Positions 9,214 through 17,420 of a DNA stretch of 48,690 nt are shown piece after piece. Source of the DNA: Planctomycetota bacterium (GTDB taxonomy: Bacteria > Planctomycetota > Phycisphaerae > Phycisphaerales > SM1A02); NCBI GenBank assembly GCA_009926625.1, contig RFON01000017.1, positions 1-48,690 on the forward strand, written 5' to 3'. Both the position numbers and the translations under genes were made by a program. The notes beneath the pieces were generated by a model. The model saw only the letters and a list, made by a program, of their open reading frames with translations, searched no databases and was not told the origin of the DNA. Each line of letters starts with the position of its first letter. The first letter of the stretch is position 1.

Positions 9214-12200
9214 GCCGGGGTTGTCGGGGCCGAAGGGGCCGCCCCCCCCTCCTTGTGCTGCAAGAGCCGCTGCGGCCGCGGCATCGCCTGCCGCGCGTCC
9301 AGCGGCGGTGAGAGCAATGTCGGCTGCGACTCGCGCTTCGTTGGCCCGCTGAACGACCAAAGCAGCCCGCTCCGCCGTGACCGTGAAGAACACCCGTTCG
9401 CCCATGAAGCGGGCACTCTGCGCAGCAGCGAGCGCCGAGTCGCGCGACTGCGCCGCTTGCTGCGCCTGCACGACAGCCAGGTCACGAGCCGCTGCAGCAA
9501 TGTCCGATGCGTTGCCCGCGCGCAGCGTTCCCAGTTGAGCAGCCAACACCGCGGCCGCCTCGGCAAATCCGCTTGCCCGACCAGCAGCGCCATCGGCGTT
9601 GCCGAACGATTGCACGGCATTCGCTGAGAAGGAATCTGCCAGCGACACCGCGGCAAGGTATTGCTGTCCCGCATCGGCCGATTGCTCGGCACGCAGGATC
9701 GCCTGATCGCCGAATGTGCGCGTCTGCTCCGCCGCTGCATCGCTCTGAGCGGCTGCAATCCCACTCAGATTGGCTGCAGCCTGCGATTCATTCGCATTGA
9801 ACGACATGGCGTTCGAATCACCGATCTGGAACGCTGCTTGCGTGTCGATGAAGCGGATGTTGGCGATCCCGGACTGCGCGACGGCGATGTCTGACTGCTC
9901 CCAGGCCGTTTCGAGCGACACGGCCGAAGACGACACCAGTCCATCCACTGCCGCGAGCGCATCGTTGTGGTTGGCGATGGCACCCGCCGCCGAGTCACGA
10001 GCCGCCGCTGCACCGATGTGACTTGCTTCCGTTTCCGTGGCAGCTTCAGCTGCAGAACGCGCCTCGAACACGGAACCGACGGTCGACGAAGCCAGCGCCT
10101 GATACTGCGATGCTTGCAGCGCGCCAAACTGTGCTTCTTGCATCCGCTGCTGCGCGTCCCCCACTTCGCCGCCGAGCGACGCGACCGCCGCTGCTGCGGC
10201 GTTCCACTGCTGCTGTGCGAGCGTTTGCTGCAACTGCTGTGCATGTGCCGATGCCACTTGGAATCGATTGGTAGCCTCCAACGCACGGGAGATCGCCTCG
10301 CCAGCCAAGAGCGTTGCTCGATCAGCCAGGGCTTGCGCCACTGCTGATCCTGCATTGGCGGCGGCCTCTTCAGCGACCGATGCCGACGCGGTCGCCGCAT
10401 CAGCCAAACCCTGCACGACGGCCGTGCCTGCCTGCAACGCTCCGACCGCACCGTCCGACCCTGTGTCACCGCCAACCGCGAAGGCGATCTCGCGAGCGGC
10501 CGTCTCAAGCGAGAACCCCTGCTCGACAAGTGATCCGCCTTGCTCCGCAAACAGCTGCGCCGCATCGATTGCCCCTTGCGCTGACTCGACGGCCTCGCCA
10601 ACTTCCTGGGAAAGGTTGCCCACTTGCATCGCGATAGCTGCGGCAGCCTCAGGATCCACGCCTGCCCGACCGCCGTCCACATTGAGCGCCGAAAGCATCT
10701 CATCGAATGCGGACTCAAGTCCTTGCAGGTGCGCGCCCGCGGATTCCATCAAGCCATCCGCATTGCTCAGCTTTGTTTGGGCATCTGCGACCCGTTGCAG
10801 CGCCTCAAGGGAAATCCCCTCGTGGGCTACTGCCAGGGCGTTGAAATCATCCGCTGCCTGATCAATGACATCCGCACCAATGACCAGCCCCCCTGAAATG
10901 GTGCCTGCTTGGAGAGACAAGTCGAGCGTGAAGACGGTTGCTGCTGCTGCGTCGAGCGTGGCCGCTCGGCGATCCGCGCCGCTCAGGACTTCTTGCAAGG
11001 AGTCCAGAGCGGACTGGGCCGCCTGCAGCGCTGGCTGGCTGGTCGCGAGCGTGAATGAATCGAGTCGCCCTTGAAGCGCGTCCGCTGCACTCCGTGCATT
11101 GGACGCTGCGTTTCCTGCATCGGTTGCGCTGCTCGCGGCAGACTGCGCGAACGCCGCTGCCCGTCCCACCAAGAGATCGAGCGCATCGCCAGAACCGCTT
11201 CCTCCAACCTGCGCGAGATTCGCGAAGACTCCCGCCGCACCTGCAGCAGAATCCGACGCTGCCGCTGCGTTTGATGCCTCGACTGCTTCTGCAGCAGCCG
11301 CCGCGGCTTCCGATGCCGACAGCGAAGCAAGATCCTGCGCCAGCGAGAACTGCTCGCCAAGTGGCTGCGCGAAAGCGTCCGCGGCCTGCGCAGCCGTCAA
11401 CGCATCGGTCGCAGACTCGGTGGCGGCATCCACGAGCTCCGCAACGCTCGCCTCACCAGTCGATCCACCCACCTCCGCAAACACGGACTCCGCAGCGGGC
11501 AACGCTCGTTCATCGACCGCCGTCAGCAGCGCAGCCATCTCGACTTCGAAAGCCGCGAGCAGTTGCTCGAAGCCACTTTCTGCGGCAGCCGCACCGTCGG
11601 CAGCAGACTGCGCAAGGACGATCTGTTCTTCGAGTTCCTGCGATCCCTCCGCAAGCTGATCGAGCACCTCCGACGCATCGCCAGCCAACAATCCGCTCTC
11701 CGCTGCACGACTTGCTGCAGCCAAGGCGAAGTCGGAGGCCAGTCCAGCGCCCGTTGCCGCGTCCACTGCCGCCTCGGCCGTTGCCGCTTCAGCATCCGCC
11801 ACTGCGGCAAGTTGCTCGGCTTCCGTTGCTGCGTTGTTGGCTTGCACCGCGGAGTCCACGGCCGATGCGATGTCGCCGAGCGAAGAGTTGAAGTCGACTT
11901 CGGCTCCGCCAGGATCGAGCACCGACTCGAGCGATGCCTGTGCGCCCTGCACCGATGCGGCGGCTTGATCCGCTGCATCCTGTGCTTCGGAAGCAAGTGC
12001 CAGCGCACGCGCGACTGCGTTCAACGCTGCAGCGGCCGCCGCCGAACCAGACGACTGCGGATCCAGTGGATCGGCAAACTGTGCCGCGAAGGCACTGCCG
12101 GATGACTCCGCGGCAACGGCCGCGGTCGACGAGGCAAGCGCATGTCCGGCTGCGGCATCTGCGCGCTCTTGCGCACCAACGATGACTGCACGAATCGCGG

Positions 12201-14448
12201 CGATGCGCTCTGCGTAAATGCCACCTGCCCCAACGGATTCCTGACCTGATGCAAGGGCCGACTGCGCAGCTTCGCCAGCCTGATCGGAAGCCGACCTCGC
12301 GTTGAGAGCGTTCCCCTGGGTTGCGTCAGCAGCCTGCCGCGCTTCCCCCGCGAAGCCACTTGCGGCTCCGATGTCGGGCTGCGCATCTTCGAGCGCAGCG
12401 AGGCAATTCTCGACGGCCGTGCTCGTCAAGCCCGCGTTCGCGAATGCCTGATCCAAGTGCCCGAGCGCCTCTGCCAACGCCGCACTCGCAACGACCGCTG
12501 CGTCAGATGCACCCTGCGCCGACGCGACATGGATGTCGATCTGCGCCTGAGCCTCTGCTGCGCGGGCTGCCGCGACCTCGCGAAGCGCGTCAGCGGCGGC
12601 ACGCTCCGCATCGGCACTCTCGCGTTCATCGCGCGCGCTCAGCATTGCGGTGATGGCATCATTCAGCGACTCGATGCCCTGGGAAAGATCAGCCGATGCG
12701 GCCTCCGCCGCGGCAGCCGAATCATTGGCGGCTTGCGCGCGAACGGCCGCTTCCTCCGCGGCCAGTTCAGCAGCCGCAAGCACCGCTCCAGCTGCTTCCT
12801 CTTGAGCGGTCAGCGCCGCCTGGATCGCCTCGTCGCGAAGTGGCTGCGTCGCGAGGAGGCGTTCCTCCGCTTCCAAGAGTCGATCAAGCGCGACGAGCAG
12901 TCCATCGCGAATGCCATTGAGAGGCCGCCGCGAAAGGATCGACTCGATGTCGGCGATTGCAGCCACCACCAGATCGCGGAACGCCGTGCCTTCGTTGAGG
13001 GCCTGCTCAGCCGCAGCACCCGCGTCTCCAGTGCGCCCAGCGGCCGCGTCCACCTCGGTGCGGGCGGCGATGGCGAGCGTGAGTCGATCGAGCGTGACTT
13101 GCAGGACTTCATCCGCGACATCGGCACCGAAGGATGCTTCGCCTGCGGACAGCGCCGCATTGGCTGCGCGAGCGGCGGCCAGATTCGCAAAGTCACCCGA
13201 ACCGCCGCCGCCTTCGTCGCTGAACGCATCGAGTGCGGCGCGCGCGGCATCGAGCGACTCGTTTCGGCTCGCAGCCGACGCCGCGCTTGCTTGCAGGGTC
13301 AGTTCGAGAAGGACACCCACATCAGCGGATGCGTCGAGCACCGACTGCTCAGCAACCTGGAAGTCGAGGATTCGGTCGCGAGTGTCGGAGAGCGCGCCCT
13401 GCGCCGCAAGCAAGGCCTGCGCCGCAGCGGCGAGCCGCGCCGCCGTTCCTTCGGCCCCTGCGGCCGCATCCCTCAGGCGCTCTGCGGTGCGATTCAAGTC
13501 GGCAAACAACGCGAGCACGCTGTTTCCCGAATTGCTGCCGTCCTGCCCAGCTTGGACCGACGCTGTTTCGGCAGCGGTCTGCGCGACCGCAGCGACCGTT
13601 GCAGTCACCTGCTGAATCACGGGCGCTTGGGTCGTTCCAGCGACGGCTGACTGCAGTGCTTCGGCTGCGCTCGCGACCGTTCCAGCGACCGCTGGTGCGC
13701 CAATCGATGCCACCAGTGAATTGGTGGCTGGCTCAGGCGTTTCCGATGAACTCTTTGCCTCACCGCCGCCGCCGGAGAGGACCACGGGCGTGCTGACTGC
13801 AGCATACTTCAGTTGGATTGCGGCGATTGCGTTCCCCGGGACACCAGTGACTTCCGTTCCACCCATCGGTCCCGTATTGATCGTGAATCCCGTACCGCGA
13901 ACAGCGAGCGTTCCGTCGGGGACAACCACATTGAAGTCATTCCTTGCGGAGATGCGATTGACCTTGATGCGGGTCGTGCCAACCGACATCCTCGCGATTG
14001 CCTTGAAGACATCGCCGTCAGCCTCCTGCACCAGCTCGCAGGTGGGCACGGAGAAGTCCGAATTGCCATCAATCACTGCCGTGGCATGCGGCTCTTCGCC
14101 CGCCTTCCATCCCTGAAGTGCGAAGTTCAGGGTGCACCGCGCATTGGCACCCGTCGACACCTCGCTGCCGGGCGGCAGCACATCATTGATCTCTGCCTTC
14201 TTGGCGACCTTCCAAGGTGTCGTGCTGCTGCTGCGCCACTTCACTCGTCCTTCAGACTCGATGACGCGAATCTCCAACGCTTTGCTCGAGTTGGTCGCGG
14301 GCGCGGCTGGCAATGCAGCCGCAGCTGCGGCATCCTGCCTCATGGCGGGCTGCGTCGGCAGCGGACCCGAGCCCGCGGCTGCAACAACGCATGCCAATGT
14401 CAGCACCGCGCCACCGCTGCACGAGATGAATGACCTGTGCTTGTTCAC
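9202..14448 (-). CDS. Giant exported FecR-domain protein with about 1500-residue Ala-rich helical region
   Basis: A 1748-residue protein. The start is GTG at 14448, chosen because GGAAGGAG sits eight bases upstream. A signal peptide (about 1-28, VLTLACVVAAAG) leads into a FecR domain (about 55-215) with the hallmark DGTLAVRGTGFTIN. From about 240 to 1730 the chain is extremely rich in Ala with Ser, Gln, Glu and Asp. Lys appears only about twice and Pro, Cys and Trp are rare. Short Gly/Ser breaks (GGSGSGDA, GGSTGEAS) divide it into many predicted helices. It ends in a Gly-rich tail (GGGGGPFGPDNPGGG). FecR domains are extracytoplasmic and often lie beside sensors or cell-wall-binding partners. 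I infer a periplasmic, rod-like or helical-bundle protein. Its neighbours are an outer-membrane barrel, a lipoprotein and a CHASE2 cyclase on the same strand. No homologue of the Ala-rich part is known to me. Confidence 0.85.
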   Translation of the reverse strand: MNKHRSFISCSGGAVLTLACVVAAAGSGPLPTQPAMRQDAAAAAALPAAPATNSSKALEIRVIESEGRVKWRSSSTTPWKVAKKAEINDVLPPGSEVSTGANARCTLNFALQGWKAGEEPHATAVIDGNSDFSVPTCELVQEADGDVFKAIARMSVGTTRIKVNRISARNDFNVVVPDGTLAVRGTGFTINTGPMGGTEVTGVPGNAIAAIQLKYAAVSTPVVLSGGGGEAKSSSETPEPATNSLVASIGAPAVAGTVASAAEALQSAVAGTTQAPVIQQVTATVAAVAQTAAETASVQAGQDGSNSGNSVLALFADLNRTAERLRDAAAGAEGTAARLAAAAQALLAAQGALSDTRDRILDFQVAEQSVLDASADVGVLLELTLQASAASAASRNESLDAARAALDAFSDEGGGGSGDFANLAAARAANAALSAGEASFGADVADEVLQVTLDRLTLAIAARTEVDAAAGRTGDAGAAAEQALNEGTAFRDLVVAAIADIESILSRRPLNGIRDGLLVALDRLLEAEERLLATQPLRDEAIQAALTAQEEAAGAVLAAAELAAEEAAVRAQAANDSAAAAEAASADLSQGIESLNDAITAMLSARDERESADAERAAADALREVAAARAAEAQAQIDIHVASAQGASDAAVVASAALAEALGHLDQAFANAGLTSTAVENCLAALEDAQPDIGAASGFAGEARQAADATQGNALNARSASDQAGEAAQSALASGQESVGAGGIYAERIAAIRAVIVGAQERADAAAGHALASSTAAVAAESSGSAFAAQFADPLDPQSSGSAAAAAALNAVARALALASEAQDAADQAAASVQGAQASLESVLDPGGAEVDFNSSLGDIASAVDSAVQANNAATEAEQLAAVADAEAATAEAAVDAATGAGLASDFALAAASRAAESGLLAGDASEVLDQLAEGSQELEEQIVLAQSAADGAAAAESGFEQLLAAFEVEMAALLTAVDERALPAAESVFAEVGGSTGEASVAELVDAATESATDALTAAQAADAFAQPLGEQFSLAQDLASLSASEAAAAAAEAVEASNAAAASDSAAGAAGVFANLAQVGGSGSGDALDLLVGRAAAFAQSAASSATDAGNAASNARSAADALQGRLDSFTLATSQPALQAAQSALDSLQEVLSGADRRAATLDAAAATVFTLDLSLQAGTISGGLVIGADVIDQAADDFNALAVAHEGISLEALQRVADAQTKLSNADGLMESAGAHLQGLESAFDEMLSALNVDGGRAGVDPEAAAAIAMQVGNLSQEVGEAVESAQGAIDAAQLFAEQGGSLVEQGFSLETAAREIAFAVGGDTGSDGAVGALQAGTAVVQGLADAATASASVAEEAAANAGSAVAQALADRATLLAGEAISRALEATNRFQVASAHAQQLQQTLAQQQWNAAAAAVASLGGEVGDAQQRMQEAQFGALQASQYQALASSTVGSVFEARSAAEAATETEASHIGAAAARDSAAGAIANHNDALAAVDGLVSSSAVSLETAWEQSDIAVAQSGIANIRFIDTQAAFQIGDSNAMSFNANESQAAANLSGIAAAQSDAAAEQTRTFGDQAILRAEQSADAGQQYLAAVSLADSFSANAVQSFGNADGAAGRASGFAEAAAVLAAQLGTLRAGNASDIAAAARDLAVVQAQQAAQSRDSALAAAQSARFMGERVFFTVTAERAALVVQRANEARVAADIALTAAGRAAGDAAAAAALAAQGGGGGPFGPDNPGGGQ

Positions 14449-14456
14449 TGCGTCGA

Positions 14457-14464
14457 CTCCTTCC
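14457..14464 (-). promoter_or_regulatory. Ribosome binding site of the FecR-domain gene
   Basis: GGAAGGAG on the minus strand, eight bases before GTG at 14448. It decides this GTG as the start codon, because the next in-frame Met would cut into the signal peptide. Confidence 0.7.
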
Positions 14465-14484
14465 AGTGGCTCATCATCGGTCCG

Positions 14485-15081
14485 TCACTCAAACCGCCCC
14501 GTGGGTGGCAGTACCCGCTTCGGAGCCGATGCCTTCGCATCGCCTGCGGCTGAAGCCGTTGCAAGGGCGGAAGCACCAGTCAATCGTGCATTTCGCGAAA
14601 GTCGAGTCAAGAAGTCAACGAATTCTGCACCCGTAAAACTCATTCCCTGCTGCTTTCCGACAAGAATCTGCTCATTCCGAAGCTCTCGAACCGCATAACG
14701 CGGGATCGGACCCCAGACACGCATGCTCACGCCGCCGTCCACTTTCGCGATCCTGCACGCGGCCGTGGCGATCCACCCCACATCTGCGCTCTCCGTGGAC
14801 GGCTCGTCGAAGCCACCTGGCAACCACTTGCGCCGCTTCGCTTCTGCAACGCGATCGGCGTAACCACCCCAGTGGTCTTCTCCATCATCGAGAAAGAACA
14901 GGGCGTGCAGCGCATCGTTGTTGCTGACGAGTGCCGATTCCTTCAACTCCTCGAAGAAGACGACCTCCTCATCGAGCGAGCCGTAACGCTCGACGACGGA
15001 GGTCGTGGTCGACTGGCGTTCGCAGCCGACTGCCCATCCGACTCCGAGCAGCGCACACACCACCCAAGCTTCAGAACGCAA
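14485..15081 (-). CDS. Lipoprotein of unknown function in the FecR/CHASE2 operon
   Basis: A predicted lipoprotein of 198 residues. I place the start at TTG 15081: GGAGG lies five bases upstream, and it yields a proper signal (MRSEAWVVCALLGVGWAVGC) with lipobox AVGC and Cys20. A longer frame begins at 15162 but would run inside the barrel gene and spoil the signal. The mature part is acidic in its first half (YGSLDEEVVFFEELKES), then has a mixed alpha/beta segment with two Cys-free strands (GVSMRVWGPIPRYAV) and an Ala/Ser/Pro-rich tail. I do not recognise the family. The start overlaps the end of the barrel gene by 11 bases, which suggests translational coupling, and the FecR gene begins 36 bases downstream. 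A partner role for the barrel or FecR protein at the outer membrane is an inference. Confidence 0.65.
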   Translation of the reverse strand: MRSEAWVVCALLGVGWAVGCERQSTTTSVVERYGSLDEEVVFFEELKESALVSNNDALHALFFLDDGEDHWGGYADRVAEAKRRKWLPGGFDEPSTESADVGWIATAACRIAKVDGGVSMRVWGPIPRYAVRELRNEQILVGKQQGMSFTGAEFVDFLTRLSRNARLTGASALATASAAGDAKASAPKRVLPPTGRFE

Positions 15082-16621
15082 AGGTGCCTCCGATGTAGAC
15101 GAAGTCACGCGTCGCGGACTGCGATGGGAAGAACGCCGACTGATTCGGCATGAAGATCCCATACTTGAAGCTCAGGTCGAGGTCGCTGAGCAATCGCCAC
15201 TCCACGCTGAAGTCGACTTCGCCGCCGACATAGTTGGTTCCGCCCGGCTGGGTCTGGAAGGAAAGTGGTGCGTTCGACAGGATGCGCCCGAACAAGAAAC
15301 CGGTGATGCCAACTCGGAAGTTCTCGAAGATCCCACCGCCTGGAAACGGGCTTGTACTGAACCCGAGCGAGGGACACAGCAAGTTGGCGAAGTCAGGCGA
15401 CAGCACAAGCCCGGTGTTCACATAGCCGAGCGAGTTGAACGAAGTATCGACTGCGCCTGGAGCGATACCGCCGAAAGTGTTGCCCGCATCGAGGCGGTCT
15501 GGCGAACCGCTGCCGGCAACAATCTGAAAGTCGATTCGCGTGTCCGCCTTGTCGCGGCGCAGCCATGTCAGTCCCCCGACTCCCGCCACGGCAGAGATCT
15601 GCGAGTTTTGCTGCGGCACGGGCGTGAGCGTTCCATCGCGCGGCAGCGGATCGGAGAGCGTGGTGCCGTACTCGTACATGCACTCGGCGCGGTACACGAG
15701 GTCGGCACCGAGAGCGCCGTTGCTGCCGAGGCCCACATAACTGGAGTCGTAGTTGAAGGTCGTTGGAATGGTGGGAAGCGCAGCGGGCAGCAGCGCGACC
15801 TGCCCCTCGTTCAAGTCCTTCTGGGCGAGCAAGTACAGATACGGTCGGTGACCTGCGAAGCCGGCGAACTCCAACTTCCCGCCGTAGTACAAGCGCTGCG
15901 TATCGGTGTCGTAACCCGGGCGGGAAAGGTCCCAGTCGATCGTGTCGTTTCCGCTCGTCACGCCGATCATGCCAGTCGCCTTCCAGTCACGCCACGAGAA
16001 GTCGAAGATCCCCGCATACATGTAGTTGCTGAGCACACCACCCTGTCCCCAGATCACATACTGTCGACCGACCTTCGCGACAAAGTTGTAGTCGGGCTTG
16101 TTGCCTGTCTGCGCGCGGATCATCCCAGCGAGGTTGAACTCGTACCAATACAGTTCGCCGATCGGATTCTGCCAGCCCACATCGTCGTAGTCCGGTCCGA
16201 TCGCCCGCGTCCCGCGGAAATCCCACTGGTTGTACTGGAATCGAAGCCTGCCGAAGAACCGATGCGCGCCATCGAGTTCGATGGAAGTGAAGAGCCGCAG
16301 GTCGTAGATCTGCTGGTATGTCTCTTGGCTCTGCGCCGTGTCAATGATGTTGAACGCATAACGGAAGGTCCCTCCGTACTCGATGCTCAACCGTTCGGAG
16401 ATCGGTGCGTTCGCGTAGTACGCCTGCCGCATTTCCGCGTCCTCTTGATTGAGTTGCCGCTGCAGGTTTTCTGCGGAACGCAGGGCTGCAGAGTCAGAGC
16501 CCTGCGCCACGGCGGGGGCGCACGAGAGGAGCCACGCCACAGCCGCGCCGATGCCAACGGCGACTGGTCGCAGTCGCCGCTGATGGTCGTTGTACAACTG
16601 GCTCATCATCGTGCGGATCAT
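15071..16621 (-). CDS. Outer-membrane beta-barrel protein, unknown family
   Basis: A 516-residue protein with a signal peptide (PVAVGIGAAVAWLLSCAPAVAQ). A short charged helix follows (about 45-70, ENLQRQLNQEDAEMRQAYY), and then a long run of alternating strands rich in Tyr, Trp, Phe and Gly (YGGTFRYAFNII, RFQYNQWDFRG, YLYLLAQKD). It ends in Phe (VYIGGTFAF), the usual C-terminal signal of barrels inserted by BamA. The length would suit a barrel of about 16-18 strands, such as a porin or export channel. I take ATG 16621 as the start; ATGs at 16609 and 16606 are possible. The open frame upstream of 16621 is antisense to the metallo-hydrolase gene. This is the first gene of the run of four that ends with the CHASE2 cyclase. 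Confidence 0.8.
   Translation of the reverse strand: MIRTMMSQLYNDHQRRLRPVAVGIGAAVAWLLSCAPAVAQGSDSAALRSAENLQRQLNQEDAEMRQAYYANAPISERLSIEYGGTFRYAFNIIDTAQSQETYQQIYDLRLFTSIELDGAHRFFGRLRFQYNQWDFRGTRAIGPDYDDVGWQNPIGELYWYEFNLAGMIRAQTGNKPDYNFVAKVGRQYVIWGQGGVLSNYMYAGIFDFSWRDWKATGMIGVTSGNDTIDWDLSRPGYDTDTQRLYYGGKLEFAGFAGHRPYLYLLAQKDLNEGQVALLPAALPTIPTTFNYDSSYVGLGSNGALGADLVYRAECMYEYGTTLSDPLPRDGTLTPVPQQNSQISAVAGVGGLTWLRRDKADTRIDFQIVAGSGSPDRLDAGNTFGGIAPGAVDTSFNSLGYVNTGLVLSPDFANLLCPSLGFSTSPFPGGGIFENFRVGITGFLFGRILSNAPLSFQTQPGGTNYVGGEVDFSVEWRLLSDLDLSFKYGIFMPNQSAFFPSQSATRDFVYIGGTFAF
15087..15091 (-). promoter_or_regulatory. Ribosome binding site deciding the TTG start of the operon lipoprotein
   Basis: GGAGG on the minus strand, five bases before TTG at 15081, inside the last codons of the barrel gene. 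Its position favours the TTG over the downstream GTG codons, which would leave a signal peptide without a positive charge. Confidence 0.55.
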
Positions 16622-16676
16622 CGAGGACGCTCGCCCAACCCACTGACGCGATTCGCGGACTATCCTACGCCGAACC

Positions 16677-17420
16677 GTGAGTTTCGAAGCCGTCATTCTT
16701 GGTACGGGGAGCGCAATGTCCGAGTCGTTTTTCGGCTCGTCGGCGGCGCTGCCTTGGAGCGATGGCATCGTGCTGATCGACTGTCCCGACGCGATCCTGC
16801 GCGCCCTCGCGAATGCCTCGAAGCGCAGCGGGCGCAAACTCGATGCGATGAACATCACCGACATCCTGGTGACGCACCTGCACGGCGACCATGTGAATGG
16901 ATTGGAAACAATCGGATGGAAGCGGTGGATTGCCAAGCTGAATGGTCTCGGTCCGGTGCCTCGGCTGCACACCATCGAACCAGTTGCGCGGCGCCTTTGG
17001 GAGCGCCTCGCCCCTGCCATGGACCAGAACGGCGCGCTGAAACTGGCGGATTACTTCGACCTGCACATCATCCCTGTCGGCGTTCCCACGCGCGTTGCGG
17101 ACTTCGAGGTCGAGGCTCGCCCTGCGGAACACCTGATCCCCGGCTGCGGCTATCGCATCTCGCGCGGCGGCGCAACACTCGGTTGGAGCGGCGACACCCG
17201 CTTTGACCCAGCACACATCGACTGGCTTGCCAGCGCGGATGTCATTGTGCACGAGACGAGCGAGTCGCGCGTTCACACGCCGATCGAGTGCCTCAATTCG
17301 CTCTCTCCCGCACTGCGGAAAAAGATCCGGCTTGTGCACATGGAAGACGGCTTCGATCAAGCGGTCACGGACATCGTGGCGCTGACCGAGGGCGAGGTGC
17401 TCGCCGTGCCTCCTCGCTGA
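16677..17420 (+). CDS. Metallo-beta-lactamase-fold hydrolase (RNase Z-like)
   Basis: A 247-residue cytoplasmic metallo-hydrolase. The zinc-binding signature THLHGDHVNG is at about residues 66-75, with further likely ligands in PAEHLIPG, WSGDTRFD, VHETS and LVHMEDG. The arrangement resembles RNase Z and related phosphodiesterases, but the flexible arm of true RNase Z is not evident, so the substrate is open. The start is GTG 16677, with the first strand (FEAVILGTGSA) directly after it. A TATCCT box lies ten bases upstream and there is no ribosome binding site. It is divergent from the barrel gene (55 bases) and convergent with citrate synthase: the last 64 bases of the two genes overlap on opposite strands. 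Confidence 0.85.
   Translation: MSFEAVILGTGSAMSESFFGSSAALPWSDGIVLIDCPDAILRALANASKRSGRKLDAMNITDILVTHLHGDHVNGLETIGWKRWIAKLNGLGPVPRLHTIEPVARRLWERLAPAMDQNGALKLADYFDLHIIPVGVPTRVADFEVEARPAEHLIPGCGYRISRGGATLGWSGDTRFDPAHIDWLASADVIVHETSESRVHTPIECLNSLSPALRKKIRLVHMEDGFDQAVTDIVALTEGEVLAVPPR

Noticed and set aside
9242-9249. Run of eight C as a phase-variable tract in the FecR gene
   Set aside because: A slip would change only the last few residues or extend past the stop without joining the cyclase frame, so no switch is evident.
12457-13650. Long plus-strand ORFs inside the FecR gene (12457-13650, 11055-11891 and others)
   Set aside because: They are antisense to Ala-codon-rich sequence (GCN gives stop-free complements), have Arg/Cys-rich products and no start signals.
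16622-17020. N-terminal extension of the barrel frame to 17020
   Set aside because: It is antisense to the metallo-hydrolase and lacks a signal peptide at its start; the signal begins at 16621.
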